Source: Bradyrhizobiaceae bacterium PARB1
GTDB lineage: Bacteria; Pseudomonadota; Alphaproteobacteria; Rhizobiales; Xanthobacteraceae
Assembly (NCBI GenBank): GCA_002256345.1
Contig: NKIY01000002.1
Span: 806,001 to 870,000 of the forward strand
Direction of reading: 5' to 3'
Length of the DNA: 64,000 bases
Below the pieces are notes generated by a model, which saw only the letters and a list, made by a program, of their open reading frames with translations, did no database searches and was not told the origin of the DNA. Within the stretch, counting starts at the first letter, position 1. Each line of letters begins with the position of its first letter. The position numbers and the translations under genes were made by a program. Below are positions 41,618 through 49,784 of this stretch, in pieces.

Positions 41618-42835
41618 GTGGCGCTTGGGCGCGAGACGTTTGCTTTCACCGCGTTCCTGGGCACCCTGACCGCACTGCCGCCGCTGTCCATCGACATGGG
41701 CCTGCCGGGCTTTCCGGCGCTCGAAGCAACATTTCCCGATGCCGCCGGACGCAGCGCGCTGACGCTCAGCCTGTTCATGGCCGGTTTCGCGATCTCCCCT
41801 TTGATCTGCGGCCCGCTCGCCGACCGCTTCGGCCGCCGCGCCACCCTGCTCGATGGCCTGCTGATCTTCTCGCTCGCAGCGGGCGCCTGCGCCCTCGCTC
41901 CGAACTTCACCATACTGCTGGCCTGCCGCCTGCTGCAGGGTTTTGCTGCAGGCGCTTGCGCGATCCTGCCGATCGCCATCGTGCGAGATCTCTTCGTCCA
42001 CGGTGCCGCGCGGCAAAAACTTTCGCAGATCGCAGCCGTGCTCGGCATCGCGCCGATGCTGGCGCCGGTGCTCGGCGGCTGGATCATGACCTTCGCCGAC
42101 TGGCGCGCGATCTATGCCACGCAGGCACTTGTCGGCATCGTCCTGCTGATCGTCGGCGCCGTGGGCCTCGCCGAATCCCAGCCCGTCGAAAATCGCCGCT
42201 CGCTGAATCCGCGGCAACTCGCCGAAAGCTATCGCTTCGTGCTCGGCGACCGCGGCTTCCTCGGCTATGCCACGCTCTATGCCTTCGCCTTCGCCTGCAT
42301 GTTCGCCTTCATCTCCGGTGCGCCATCGGTACTGATCGGCAGCCTCGGACTCTCCACCACCAGCTTCTCGCTGCTGTTCGGTCTCACCTCCTGCGGGGTG
42401 CTGGTGGCCTCGCTGATCTCTGGCCGGCTCAGCAGCCGCCACGTCCCGTCGCGAAAGATCATCGCGTTCGGCGTGGTGCTGATGGCCGCGAGTGCCATCG
42501 CAGCCCTGCTGCTGGTGCCCGCAGGGGCGGTGACCGTCATCTCCCTCACGCCGCTGATGGCACTGACGATCTTCGCCTTCGGCATCCTCGCACCATCGAC
42601 CAATCACGAGGCTTTGGCGAACCTGCCGCATGTCGCCGGCTCGGCGGCCGGCGTGATGCGTTGCACCCAGATGGTGATGGGCGCATTCGCCAGCGCCATG
42701 ATTGCGGTGCTGGAACCATTCGGTCATCCTGCATTGGTGATGACCGGGCTCATGTCCCTCATGGCGATCGTCGCTTGCAGTATCTATTTCTGGGGTCTTC
42801 CTGCAGCCAAAGCGGCAGGGACAGATCACGGTTAG
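41618..42835 (+). CDS. Bcr/CflA family MFS drug efflux pump
   Basis: 405 residues from a GTG, with AAGGA upstream. FLGTLTALPPLSIDMGLPGFPALEATFPDAAGRSALTLSLFMAGFAISPLICGPLADRFGRRATLLDGL is typical of Bcr/CflA (12-helix) exporters of bicyclomycin, chloramphenicol and similar compounds. The loop 2-3 motif GPLADRFGRR and helix 5 motif LAPVLGGWI are intact. It is 6 bp from the SDR gene downstream, so the two are likely co-transcribed. Confidence 0.9.
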   Translation: MALGRETFAFTAFLGTLTALPPLSIDMGLPGFPALEATFPDAAGRSALTLSLFMAGFAISPLICGPLADRFGRRATLLDGLLIFSLAAGACALAPNFTILLACRLLQGFAAGACAILPIAIVRDLFVHGAARQKLSQIAAVLGIAPMLAPVLGGWIMTFADWRAIYATQALVGIVLLIVGAVGLAESQPVENRRSLNPRQLAESYRFVLGDRGFLGYATLYAFAFACMFAFISGAPSVLIGSLGLSTTSFSLLFGLTSCGVLVASLISGRLSSRHVPSRKIIAFGVVLMAASAIAALLLVPAGAVTVISLTPLMALTIFAFGILAPSTNHEALANLPHVAGSAAGVMRCTQMVMGAFASAMIAVLEPFGHPALVMTGLMSLMAIVACSIYFWGLPAAKAAGTDHG

Positions 42836-42841
42836 GCGGAG

Positions 42842-43531
42842 ATGTTATCGATGCAGAGCAAAATCGTCGTCATCACTGGCGCCGCGGGCGCACTTGGCCG
42901 GATCGTCGCCGATCGTGCCTTGACCGACGGAGCGTCCGTGGCCGCGATCGATCACGGCCACAACGACATCCCCGCGACGCCGCAACGTTTGCAGATCGGC
43001 GGTGTCGACCTCTCCGATGCTTCGCAGGCCACAAAGGCCATCGGCGACGTGGTCGCAAAGCTTGGCCGCATCGATGTGCTGATCAACATTGCCGGTGCGT
43101 TCAAATTCGAGACGGTAGCCGATGGCAACAACGAGAGCTGGGAGGCGATGCATCGTCTCAACCTGCTCACCGCGCTCAACACCTCGCGCGCTGCGATCCC
43201 CCATCTGGTGAAATCGAGTGCGGGGCGGATCGTGAATATCGGCGCCATCGGCGCGCTGGAGGCCGGCGGCGGCATGGGGCCTTACGCTGCGTCGAAAGCC
43301 GGCGTGCACCGGCTGACGGAAGCTTTGGCAGCGGAGTTGAAGGGCAAGATCACCGTCAATGCAGTGCTGCCTTCGACCATCGATACCTCAGCCAATCGCC
43401 GCGATATGCCGAATGCGGATTTTTCGAAATGGGTGACGCCGGATGAACTCGCCAGCGTGATCCTGTTTCTGGCGAGCGATGCCGCAAGTGCGATCACCGG
43501 CGCATTGGTGCCGGTGCGCGGGCGGGTGTGA
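42842..43531 (+). CDS. Short-chain dehydrogenase/reductase
   Basis: 229 residues. N-terminal cofactor motif VVITGAAGALGRIVAD (TGxxxGxG), NAG-equivalent INIAGAFKF, and the catalytic YAASKAGVHRL; the C-terminus ends SDAASAITGALVPVRGRV. NAD(P)-dependent oxidoreductase with unknown substrate. It follows the Bcr-type pump gene after 6 bp, so it might modify the compound that is exported; that is inference. ATG 42851 is an alternative start. Confidence 0.85.
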   Translation: MLSMQSKIVVITGAAGALGRIVADRALTDGASVAAIDHGHNDIPATPQRLQIGGVDLSDASQATKAIGDVVAKLGRIDVLINIAGAFKFETVADGNNESWEAMHRLNLLTALNTSRAAIPHLVKSSAGRIVNIGAIGALEAGGGMGPYAASKAGVHRLTEALAAELKGKITVNAVLPSTIDTSANRRDMPNADFSKWVTPDELASVILFLASDAASAITGALVPVRGRV

Positions 43532-43546
43532 AGCGCGCGTGTGCGT

Positions 43547-43647
43547 AGGATGGGTTGAGCGGAGGCGCGCAGCGCCGGAGCGATACCCATCGGCGGAGCC
43601 TATCCTACCGATGGAATGATGGGTTTTCGCTTCGCTCAACCCATCCT
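43547..43647. repeat. Dispersed palindromic repeat (AGGATGGGTTGAGCG type)
   Basis: The arms AGGATGGGTTGAGCG (43547-43561) and CGCTCAACCCATCCT (43633-43647) are perfect inverted copies, 101 bp end to end, with an inner copy CGGAGCGATACCCATC / TGATGGGTTTTCGCTTCG. Repeats of this kind are frequent between genes in Bradyrhizobiaceae. It lies between convergent genes and may end both transcripts. Confidence 0.65.
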
Positions 43648-43679
43648 GCGCTCCAGCGCGTGAAACGCGCCTCAGTCCC

Positions 43680-45830
43680 TCAGCCCCGGTTCTTTTTCTT
43701 CTTCCCGAAGGCCGGCTTCTCGAATTTCGCGCCGGCATCGCGCTTGGCCTTGGCGACATAGGGCGCCTTTTCCTTGCGCGGCTTGTCGTGAAAGTTCGGC
43801 TTCTTGCCTTCGTAGCTCTTGCCTTCGCCGCGAGATTCGAACTTCCGGCCTTCGAAATTGCCGTCCCGCTTCGGCTTGCGCTCGGAGCGCGCATCGTCGC
43901 TCCAGCTGGAAGAACGATCTGCCTTCACCGGATCGTATTTCGGCTTGCGATCTGCACGCGGCTTGTCATCGAAATTCTTGGCCGCGTAGGGCTTGTCGCT
44001 GCGCGGACGCTCGCGCGGCCCGTCATCCTTCCACGATTTGCCCTTGTACGAATCCTTCGGCTTGAAATCCGGCCGGTCGCCATCGAACTTCTTGAAGTCG
44101 CCGCCCTTGTCGAACTTGCGCGGGCGCTTCGGCGCAAAGTCGCGATCTCCATCGCGCGGCATCGGTGAGACGGTCCCGCCTTCCGGCCCGTTCGGCAGCG
44201 CATCGATGCGGATATTGTCTTCCTTGTCCGGCCGCTTGATCATCGACACGAAACGCTCGGCCGCAGCCGCCGAAATCTCGAATTCGGTGGCGCCGTCATA
44301 GATCTTGATGGCGCCGACATCGTTCTTCTCGATGCCGCCACGGCGGCAGATCATCGGCAGCAACCAGCGCGCCTCGGCATTCTTCTGACGACCGATGGCC
44401 GCGCGGAACCACTTTGCGCCCTCGCCCATCGGTTCGCTCTTCTTCGGCGTCTTGCGCACGGGCGCGCCGTCCTCGCCGCGCTTGCGGCTGCCGGCACGAT
44501 CTTCACGGCCTCGGAACACGCCGGGGTCATCCACTTCCTCGGGCGACGGCAGGCGCGAGCGATAGAGACGCGCCAAAGCGGTCGCGATGGTCTCAGCCGG
44601 ATGCCGCTCGAGCAGCTTCTTCGCAAAGACCGCATCGTCTTCATTCGCCGCATCGTCGAAAATCTTGTCCGACATCATGCGCTCTTCATCGAGCACGCGG
44701 ATTTCATCCACGGTCGGCGCAGCGCCCCAGATCGCTTCGGTCTCGGCGAGCTGCAGCAGGAATTCGGCGCGGCGGCGGCGCGATGGCGGCACCAGCAGAA
44801 CGCTGACGCCCTTGCGGCCGGCTCGGCCGGTACGGCCCGAGCGATGCTGCATCACTTCGGGATCGTTTGGCAGTTCGGCATGGATGACGAGACCGAGATT
44901 GGGCAGGTCGATGCCGCGTGCGGCGACGTCGGTGGCGACGCAGATACGCGCATGACCGTCACGCAGCGCCTGCAGCGCGTGGGTGCGTTCGTTCTGCGAC
45001 AGCTCGCCCGACAGCGCGACCACCGAGAAACCGCGCTCCAGCAGCACGCCCTGCAGATGCTTCACGGCGTTGCGGGTGTTGCAGAACACGATCGAGGTCG
45101 GCGATTCGAAATAGCGCAGTACGTTGACCACGGCATGGTCGACATCGTTCGGCGAGATGCGGATGGCGCGATATTCGATGTCCGAATGCCCGCCTTCGCT
45201 GCCGGCGACTTCGATACGGAATGCGTTGTTCTGATATTCCTTGGCGAGATTGGCGATACCGCGCGGCATGGTCGCCGAGAACAACAGCGTGCGGCGCGTC
45301 TCCGGCGTGGTCTCGAGGATGAACTCCATGTCCTCGCGAAAACCCATGTCGAGCATTTCGTCGGCTTCATCCAGCACAACGGCCTTGAGCTGCGAGATAT
45401 CGAGGCGGTTCCGACGGAGATGATCGCACAGGCGCCCCGGCGTGCCGACCACGATATGAGCGCCGGCAGACAGCGCGCGCTGCTCGGCACGCGGGTCCAT
45501 ACCACCGACGCAGGAGACGACACGGGCACCGGCCTGAGCATACAGCCAGGTCAGCTCGCCGTGCACCTGCAGTGCCAACTCGCGCGTCGGCGCAACGATC
45601 AACGCCAAGGGTGCACTGGCCTGCGGCAGGCGTTCTTCGCCCTCGAGCAAATCGGCCGCGATGGCGAGACCATAGGCGACGGTCTTGCCCGAGCCGGTCT
45701 GCGCTGAAACGAGCAGATCGCGGCCGACGGCATCGTCGGCCAGCACGGCGGATTGAACGGGGGTGGATTCGCTGTAGTTGCGCTCAGCCAAGGCACGGGC
45801 GAGCGCCGGAGGCGTCGATTGAAAAGACAC
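43680..45830 (-). CDS. DEAD-box RNA helicase with DbpA-type RNA-binding domain
   Basis: 716 residues from a GTG. Helicase core about 1-375: Walker A AQTGSGKT (43-50), PTRELALQVH, VLDEADEMLD, SAT, and HRSGRTGRAGRKG. A DbpA-like RNA-binding domain follows (about 475-545: RWLLPMICRRGGIEKNDVGAIKIYDGATEFEI), then a long Lys/Arg/Asp/Gly-rich disordered tail. It probably unwinds structured RNA in ribosome assembly or cold adaptation, as CsdA/DeaD-type helicases do. The basic tail is longer than in E. coli homologues and likely helps RNA annealing. Confidence 0.95.
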   Translation of the reverse strand: MSFQSTPPALARALAERNYSESTPVQSAVLADDAVGRDLLVSAQTGSGKTVAYGLAIAADLLEGEERLPQASAPLALIVAPTRELALQVHGELTWLYAQAGARVVSCVGGMDPRAEQRALSAGAHIVVGTPGRLCDHLRRNRLDISQLKAVVLDEADEMLDMGFREDMEFILETTPETRRTLLFSATMPRGIANLAKEYQNNAFRIEVAGSEGGHSDIEYRAIRISPNDVDHAVVNVLRYFESPTSIVFCNTRNAVKHLQGVLLERGFSVVALSGELSQNERTHALQALRDGHARICVATDVAARGIDLPNLGLVIHAELPNDPEVMQHRSGRTGRAGRKGVSVLLVPPSRRRRAEFLLQLAETEAIWGAAPTVDEIRVLDEERMMSDKIFDDAANEDDAVFAKKLLERHPAETIATALARLYRSRLPSPEEVDDPGVFRGREDRAGSRKRGEDGAPVRKTPKKSEPMGEGAKWFRAAIGRQKNAEARWLLPMICRRGGIEKNDVGAIKIYDGATEFEISAAAAERFVSMIKRPDKEDNIRIDALPNGPEGGTVSPMPRDGDRDFAPKRPRKFDKGGDFKKFDGDRPDFKPKDSYKGKSWKDDGPRERPRSDKPYAAKNFDDKPRADRKPKYDPVKADRSSSWSDDARSERKPKRDGNFEGRKFESRGEGKSYEGKKPNFHDKPRKEKAPYVAKAKRDAGAKFEKPAFGKKKKNRG

Positions 45831-46024
45831 AGAATTTAACCTTGGTTGCGGCAGGCCGCATCACGCGGCCGGGACTCATCTGATGTTCGACATCGAGATA
45901 CTGGGACCAAACGGAATCGAATCTGCCGTCCTTCATTTGACGGTCACGTCGGGTCCAGGGAGTCCGGTGCGTATCGGGATGGCGTTCTTCTACGCTGCTT
46001 TGCAGCAAAGCGCCAGCCCGTCCG

Positions 46025-46504
46025 TCACCGCTCGCTATGCGGTTTAAGTCCGTTCTCGTCCTCCTTGCCGCCCTCCTCCTTGAATGGAACCAGCAGCCAC
46101 AACGTCAGGAAGGTGAACAGCGAGATCACCACCGCCACGTCATAGGCGCCGAGCCCCACCGCGGCGCCGGTGGCGCCCGTGGCCCACAGGCTCGCTGCCG
46201 TAGCCGTCCCGCGAACCGAGCCACCATGTTTCAGGATCGCACCGCCGCCGATGAACCCCATGCCGGTCATCAGGCCCTCGATGATACGGGCGGTGCCTTC
46301 GGGATGTCCGTTGAGGATGCCTTCGGTCGCCTGGACGATACCGCAGGTCGCCAGTGCCACCAGTGGAAAGGTCCGCAGCCCCGCGCTGCGTTCGGCGCGT
46401 TCGCGATTCCAGCCGATCGGAAGCGCCAGAACATAAGCGATCGAAAGTGCAACAAGATGGGGCAATACACCAAAGCTATCAGTGGTTTCGAGCAATGCTT
46501 TCAC
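46025..46504 (-). CDS. MgtC/SapB family membrane protein
   Basis: 159 residues from a GTG at 46504, fixed by GGAG 6 bases upstream; the longer frame lacks this. LVALSIAYVLALPIGWNRERAERSAGLRTFPLVALATCGIV and GLMTGMGFIGGGAILKHGGSVRGTATAASLWATGATGAAVGLGAYDVAVVISLFTFLTLWLL match the MgtC/SapB domain, including the conserved R-x-x-R and GGGAI regions. MgtC proteins are linked to low-magnesium survival and control of ATP synthase. The C-terminus is charged and cytoplasmic. Divergent from the DUF2161 gene. Confidence 0.9.
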   Translation of the reverse strand: MKALLETTDSFGVLPHLVALSIAYVLALPIGWNRERAERSAGLRTFPLVALATCGIVQATEGILNGHPEGTARIIEGLMTGMGFIGGGAILKHGGSVRGTATAASLWATGATGAAVGLGAYDVAVVISLFTFLTLWLLVPFKEEGGKEDENGLKPHSER

Positions 46505-46574
46505 GTGAGCTCCGATCGCGTTAACAAAGTGCTGGAGAATGCCAAGTCGCAGCGGCGCGGATAAACTCCGAGCC

Positions 46575-47306
46575 ATGAGTCGCGGTTCCATTCGCCGCTG
46601 GCTTGCCCACATCTCTCGCCGCCAACCGGACTTCGCCTTGGAAACCTCGCTCTATCTCCCCGTGAAACGCTTCCTCGAAGGGCTCGGCTTTTCGGTGAAG
46701 GGCGAGATATCGGGCTGCGATCTGGTGGCACTGAAGGGCGAGGAGCAGCCCATCGTGGTGATCGGCGAGCTCAAGCTTTCGTTCAATCTGGAGCTGATCC
46801 TGCAAGCGGTGGAGCGCGCCGGCGCCTGCGACGAACTCTGGATCGCCGCCAAGATGTCGATCCGCGGCAAGGGCCGCGAGAGCGATGCGCGCTACCGCAA
46901 TCTGTGCCGCCGGCTTGGCTTCGGCATGCTAGGGGTCACCGATGCCGGTACGGTGGAGATTCTGGTCGAACCGCCGATCGCAGCGCCACGCCGCAATCCG
47001 AAGAAGCGAGCCCGACTGGTCACCGAGCACAGAAAGCGGATCGGCGACCCTGCCCTCGGCGGCAGCACCAAGACGCCGATCATGACCGCCTATCGTCAGC
47101 AGGCGCTCGGCTGCGCTGCCGCTCTCGCTTCCGGTCCACGCAAGCTGAAAGAGCTCAAACCGGCCTATCCCGACGCACAGAAGATCCTGCACCGGAATGT
47201 GTATGGCTGGTTCGAGCCGGTCTCGCGCGGTGTCTACGCCCTCACCGCCGTCGGCCATCAGGCGCTGGAAAAGTGGCCGCAGCCGGCCACCATCGCCGAG
47301 ATGTAG
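46575..47306 (+). CDS. DUF2161 protein, PD-(D/E)XK-like
   Basis: 243 residues from ATG 46575. LYLPVKRFLEGLGFSVKGEISGCDLVALKGEEQPIVVIGELKLSFNLELILQAVERAG contains D...E-L-K, the arrangement of a PD-(D/E)XK nuclease-like core. The C-terminal half is basic and ends in KELKPAYPDAQKILHRNVYGWFEPVSRGVYALTAVGHQAL, reading like a winged-helix domain. The family is widespread in alphaproteobacteria with unknown role; DNA repair or processing is a reasonable guess from the fold. Single gene, divergent from mgtC. Confidence 0.75.
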   Translation: MSRGSIRRWLAHISRRQPDFALETSLYLPVKRFLEGLGFSVKGEISGCDLVALKGEEQPIVVIGELKLSFNLELILQAVERAGACDELWIAAKMSIRGKGRESDARYRNLCRRLGFGMLGVTDAGTVEILVEPPIAAPRRNPKKRARLVTEHRKRIGDPALGGSTKTPIMTAYRQQALGCAAALASGPRKLKELKPAYPDAQKILHRNVYGWFEPVSRGVYALTAVGHQALEKWPQPATIAEM

Positions 47307-47335
47307 CCTGGCAGGCGTGTCCGTGGCCGCGAGGC

Positions 47336-47749
47336 TCAGTCGATGATCTCGGCGCCATTTGCCGTAAGGCGTTCGATATTGTCCTTCATCTGCTTGAGCA
47401 GGTCGGGAGCATGCCCTTCCCATGCCGTGACCTCGCCGACGATCCTGAGCGGGTCGCGCGAGCGATACGACCGGGTTGGATTGCCGGGAAACTTCTTGTC
47501 TGTGAGATTTGGGTCATCCACGAATGCCCCGCTGGGCTCAACGATGTAAATTCGTTGCCGCTCGACTCCAGCGGCGAGTTCAGCGGCCCAGATCGCAGCA
47601 TCCAGCGTGGCCGTGAAATAGACCCATGACATTGGCGTACCGATGCCGAAATTGGATTTGTACCCTACCTTGATGAAATCTCCCGATTTCAGGTCGGCAC
47701 GAGTGCCGTGGTAAAAGCGCTGCGGTATTACGTTGTCCATCGATGACAT
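47336..47749 (-). CDS. arr: Rifampin ADP-ribosyltransferase (Arr)
   Basis: 137 residues from ATG 47749, with GAGGGA 10 bases upstream. RFYHGTRADLKSGDFIKVGYKSNFGIGTPMSWVYFTATLDAAIWAAELAAGVERQRIYIVEPSGAFVDDPNLTDKKFPGNPTRSYRSRDPLRIVGEVTAWEGHAP follows Arr closely, with HGT and the Asp/Glu region kept. Arr transfers ADP-ribose from NAD to rifampin. Chromosomal homologues are common in environmental alphaproteobacteria and do not by themselves prove resistance. No integron or insertion element is seen beside it. Confidence 0.9.
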   Translation of the reverse strand: MSSMDNVIPQRFYHGTRADLKSGDFIKVGYKSNFGIGTPMSWVYFTATLDAAIWAAELAAGVERQRIYIVEPSGAFVDDPNLTDKKFPGNPTRSYRSRDPLRIVGEVTAWEGHAPDLLKQMKDNIERLTANGAEIID

Positions 47750-48088
47750 CGGTCTGTGCTCCCTCTGATGCGCGAATCGAAGGGCGTCTTCATAGGGCAA
47801 GCGCCCCGGGTTGCTGCAACCCCCACACTGTGCCACATAGTCATTGTGGCAGACGGCCCGCGTCGGACGCGGCCGTTACAGCGGACAGACCAGCCGCGAC
47901 CGGCATCAGGCGCTTCAATCGCAAAGCACCGCTCGCCGCAATTTCGCCGCGCCTCATCACTTTAGTTAAAAGCTAACAGACAAAGCATTCTCTGCATAAA
48001 ACTGCATGGCTGGACTGCCACGGGTTTTTCATATTGCAATGCAACAATGGCTTCGTTAGGTAGCGAATATCAAATTAGAGGCACGACG
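47750..48088. other. Intergenic spacer, no gene seen
   Basis: A 339-bp divergent spacer between arr and the small gene at 48089. The second half is A+T-rich (47955-48050), including TTTAGTTAAAAGC and TTTTTCATATTGC, likely the promoter of 48089. No repeats or structured elements were recognised. Confidence 0.5.
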
Positions 48089-48388
48089 ATGAGCGGCGAG
48101 TGGAATACGAAATATGGCACCCGGCGCGTACGGCACGATCCGCCGACCCTGGACGAGGCCATCTTCGCCGCCATCGGCATTACCGAGGATGTCGATCAGC
48201 AGGCCGAAATCGCAGCCTCGCTGATGGGACTGCCGGTCGATGAGGTGTTGGCACAGGTCAAGAAAGCCAGTCGCCCCTCTGGCACATTGCGCGTCAGCCG
48301 GGTGATTGCCGGCGAACAAGGCGCTCAGCGCACGGTCGTGGTAGAGCGCCGTGTCACCCGCAAGATCGCGGTCGCCAAGCGCGCGTGA
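48089..48388 (+). CDS. Small conserved basic protein of unknown function
   Basis: 99 residues from ATG 48089 with GAGG 7 bases upstream. MSGEWNTKYGTRRVRHDPPTLDEAIFAAIGITEDVDQQAEIAASLMGLPVDEVLAQVKKA is followed by a basic C-terminus (RTVVVERRVTRKIAVAKRA). It resembles a conserved small protein of Bradyrhizobiaceae; no function is known to me. A terminator sits 25 bases after the stop. Confidence 0.65.
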   Translation: MSGEWNTKYGTRRVRHDPPTLDEAIFAAIGITEDVDQQAEIAASLMGLPVDEVLAQVKKASRPSGTLRVSRVIAGEQGAQRTVVVERRVTRKIAVAKRA

Positions 48389-48413
48389 TCGGGAACTTTC
48401 ACTTCTGAAATGA

Positions 48414-48441
48414 AAAAAGCAGGGCTCGAACCCTGCTTTTT
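48414..48441. terminator. Rho-independent terminator between convergent genes
   Basis: An 11-bp stem (aaaaagcaggg / ccctgcttttt) with a 6-base loop. Its core also looks like a tRNA T-arm when read on the minus strand, but no tRNA surrounds it. It serves the gene at 48089 and probably the GNAT gene that faces it. Confidence 0.85.
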
Positions 48442-48466
48442 GTTTGATCGCTTGAGGTGTGACGAC

Positions 48467-49108
48467 TTAGCGCTTGCTGATGCCAGCTGCGTCGAACCAT
48501 GCACGCCAGGCGGCGCGATTGTAGTCGCCCATGGCCTTGGCCACAGTGAGCGCCCCCACCTTAGGCTGCGGCGCAGCCTTGGTGGTCGCAGGCTCGACCG
48601 TGAGATCGATGACGCCAGTGGATTCGCCGTGACGGAACGAGAGCTTGGCGCCGAACTTGCCGGCCAGTGCCCGCATGGCATCGTTCTGCGCGCCCGTGGT
48701 CACACGCAGCTTCTTGTACCCCATCGACCGCGCCTTCGCGATCAGCTGGGTGAACAGGATGCTGCCGACGCCCTTGCGGCGCATGCAGCTTTCGACACTG
48801 AACGCCACTTCCGGCTCGATATTGGTGAGATCGGCCTGATGCAGCTCGGCCGCGCCACGCACGACGCCATCCTCGAAATAGGCCAGGATCACGGTGCCAT
48901 CCTGAACCGACCGCTCGGCATATTTCACGACCCACTCATCGCTCAGCGACCCGTTGAAACGGTCACGCCGGCTGTCGCGGTCAAGCCGCAGCAGATGATC
49001 GCGGAACAGCGGGAGCTCGCTGGCGGCGAGCAAACGAACCGGACCGCCCTTGGATGAAACCCTGGGCTTCCGGGCGGCGATAGCGATGATGGTAGCAGGG
49101 CTGAACAT
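48467..49108 (-). CDS. GNAT family N-acetyltransferase
   Basis: 213 residues from ATG 49108. VRLLAASELPLFRDHLLRLDRDSRRDRFNGSLSDEWVVKYAERS opens the protein; the acetyl-CoA site is ESCMRRKGVGSILFTQLIAKARSMGYKKLRVTTGAQNDAMRALAGKFGA, with the RRKGVG loop. The C-terminus has an extra 40-residue tail. Substrate unknown. The gene ends at a bidirectional terminator. Confidence 0.85.
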   Translation of the reverse strand: MFSPATIIAIAARKPRVSSKGGPVRLLAASELPLFRDHLLRLDRDSRRDRFNGSLSDEWVVKYAERSVQDGTVILAYFEDGVVRGAAELHQADLTNIEPEVAFSVESCMRRKGVGSILFTQLIAKARSMGYKKLRVTTGAQNDAMRALAGKFGAKLSFRHGESTGVIDLTVEPATTKAAPQPKVGALTVAKAMGDYNRAAWRAWFDAAGISKR

Positions 49109-49277
49109 GATCCAAATTCCGTCGGTTAGCCGCTCGGAACAGTTTGATTCTACAACATCTTCAATATTGTGCATCGCACAATGAATTACAAGATCGAAGG
49201 CCTGCGACAAGACCGCGCCTGTCGCAGGCGAGCTATGCAATAGCTTTGAAAGTTAACGAAATCTGACCGCCATCGGC

Positions 49278-49676
49278 TCAGAGTACCAGCTGGGTCTGGG
49301 TGACCACGCCGACCAGCTTGCCCTCCTCGGTTTCGATCCTGGTCTGCCATACCTGGGTGCGCCGGCCGCGATGAACCGGTGTCGCGACGGCGCGCACGGT
49401 GGTGCCTGCCGCTGCGCCGCTGATGAAATTCGTCTTGCTCTCGATGGTCGTGGTGCCCTTGGCATCTTCCGGCAGATTGATCACCGTGGCCGCGGCGCCG
49501 ACTGCATCGGCCAGCGCCATCACCGCACCGCCATGAATGGTGTGGCGCGTCGTACAGAGATCCTCGCGAACCAGCATCGTGGCGACCACGCGCTCCGGTT
49601 CGGCTTCGACGAAGGTGACGCCCATCGACACCGAGAATGGCATCGGAATGCTTTTGATCTTGTCGAGTGGCGTCAT
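49278..49676 (-). CDS. PaaI-like hotdog-fold thioesterase
   Basis: 132 residues from ATG 49676. LDKIKSIPMPFSVSMGVTFVEAEPERVVATMLVREDLCTTRHTIHGGAVMALADAVGAAATVINLPEDAKGTTTIESKTNFISGAAAGTTVRAVATPVHRGRRTQVWQTRI has the hotdog signature H-x-x-x-x-G-x-x-x-x-x-x-A-D (IHGGAVMALAD). PaaI-type enzymes hydrolyse acyl-CoA or aryl-CoA thioesters. It is divergent from the BtuF-like gene at 49785. Confidence 0.85.
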   Translation of the reverse strand: MTPLDKIKSIPMPFSVSMGVTFVEAEPERVVATMLVREDLCTTRHTIHGGAVMALADAVGAAATVINLPEDAKGTTTIESKTNFISGAAAGTTVRAVATPVHRGRRTQVWQTRIETEEGKLVGVVTQTQLVL

Positions 49677-49784
49677 GAGCGTTTCCCTGTTTGTTGCCGA
49701 TCCGTCGTGATGCGGATGCTCGCGCCATGAGAGCCGAAGCCGGCACATCGTGACAAGCCCCCTCTTTCCCGGCATAGCGAAGCC

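Noticed and set aside
41366-42829. 487-codon minus-strand frame opposite the Bcr-type pump
   Set aside because: Shadow of the MFS gene; no ribosome binding site and no family.
48414-48441. GGGTTCGAGCCC on the minus strand resembling a tRNA T-arm
   Set aside because: It is the stem of a standard terminator with A/T runs, between convergent genes, and no other tRNA parts are present.
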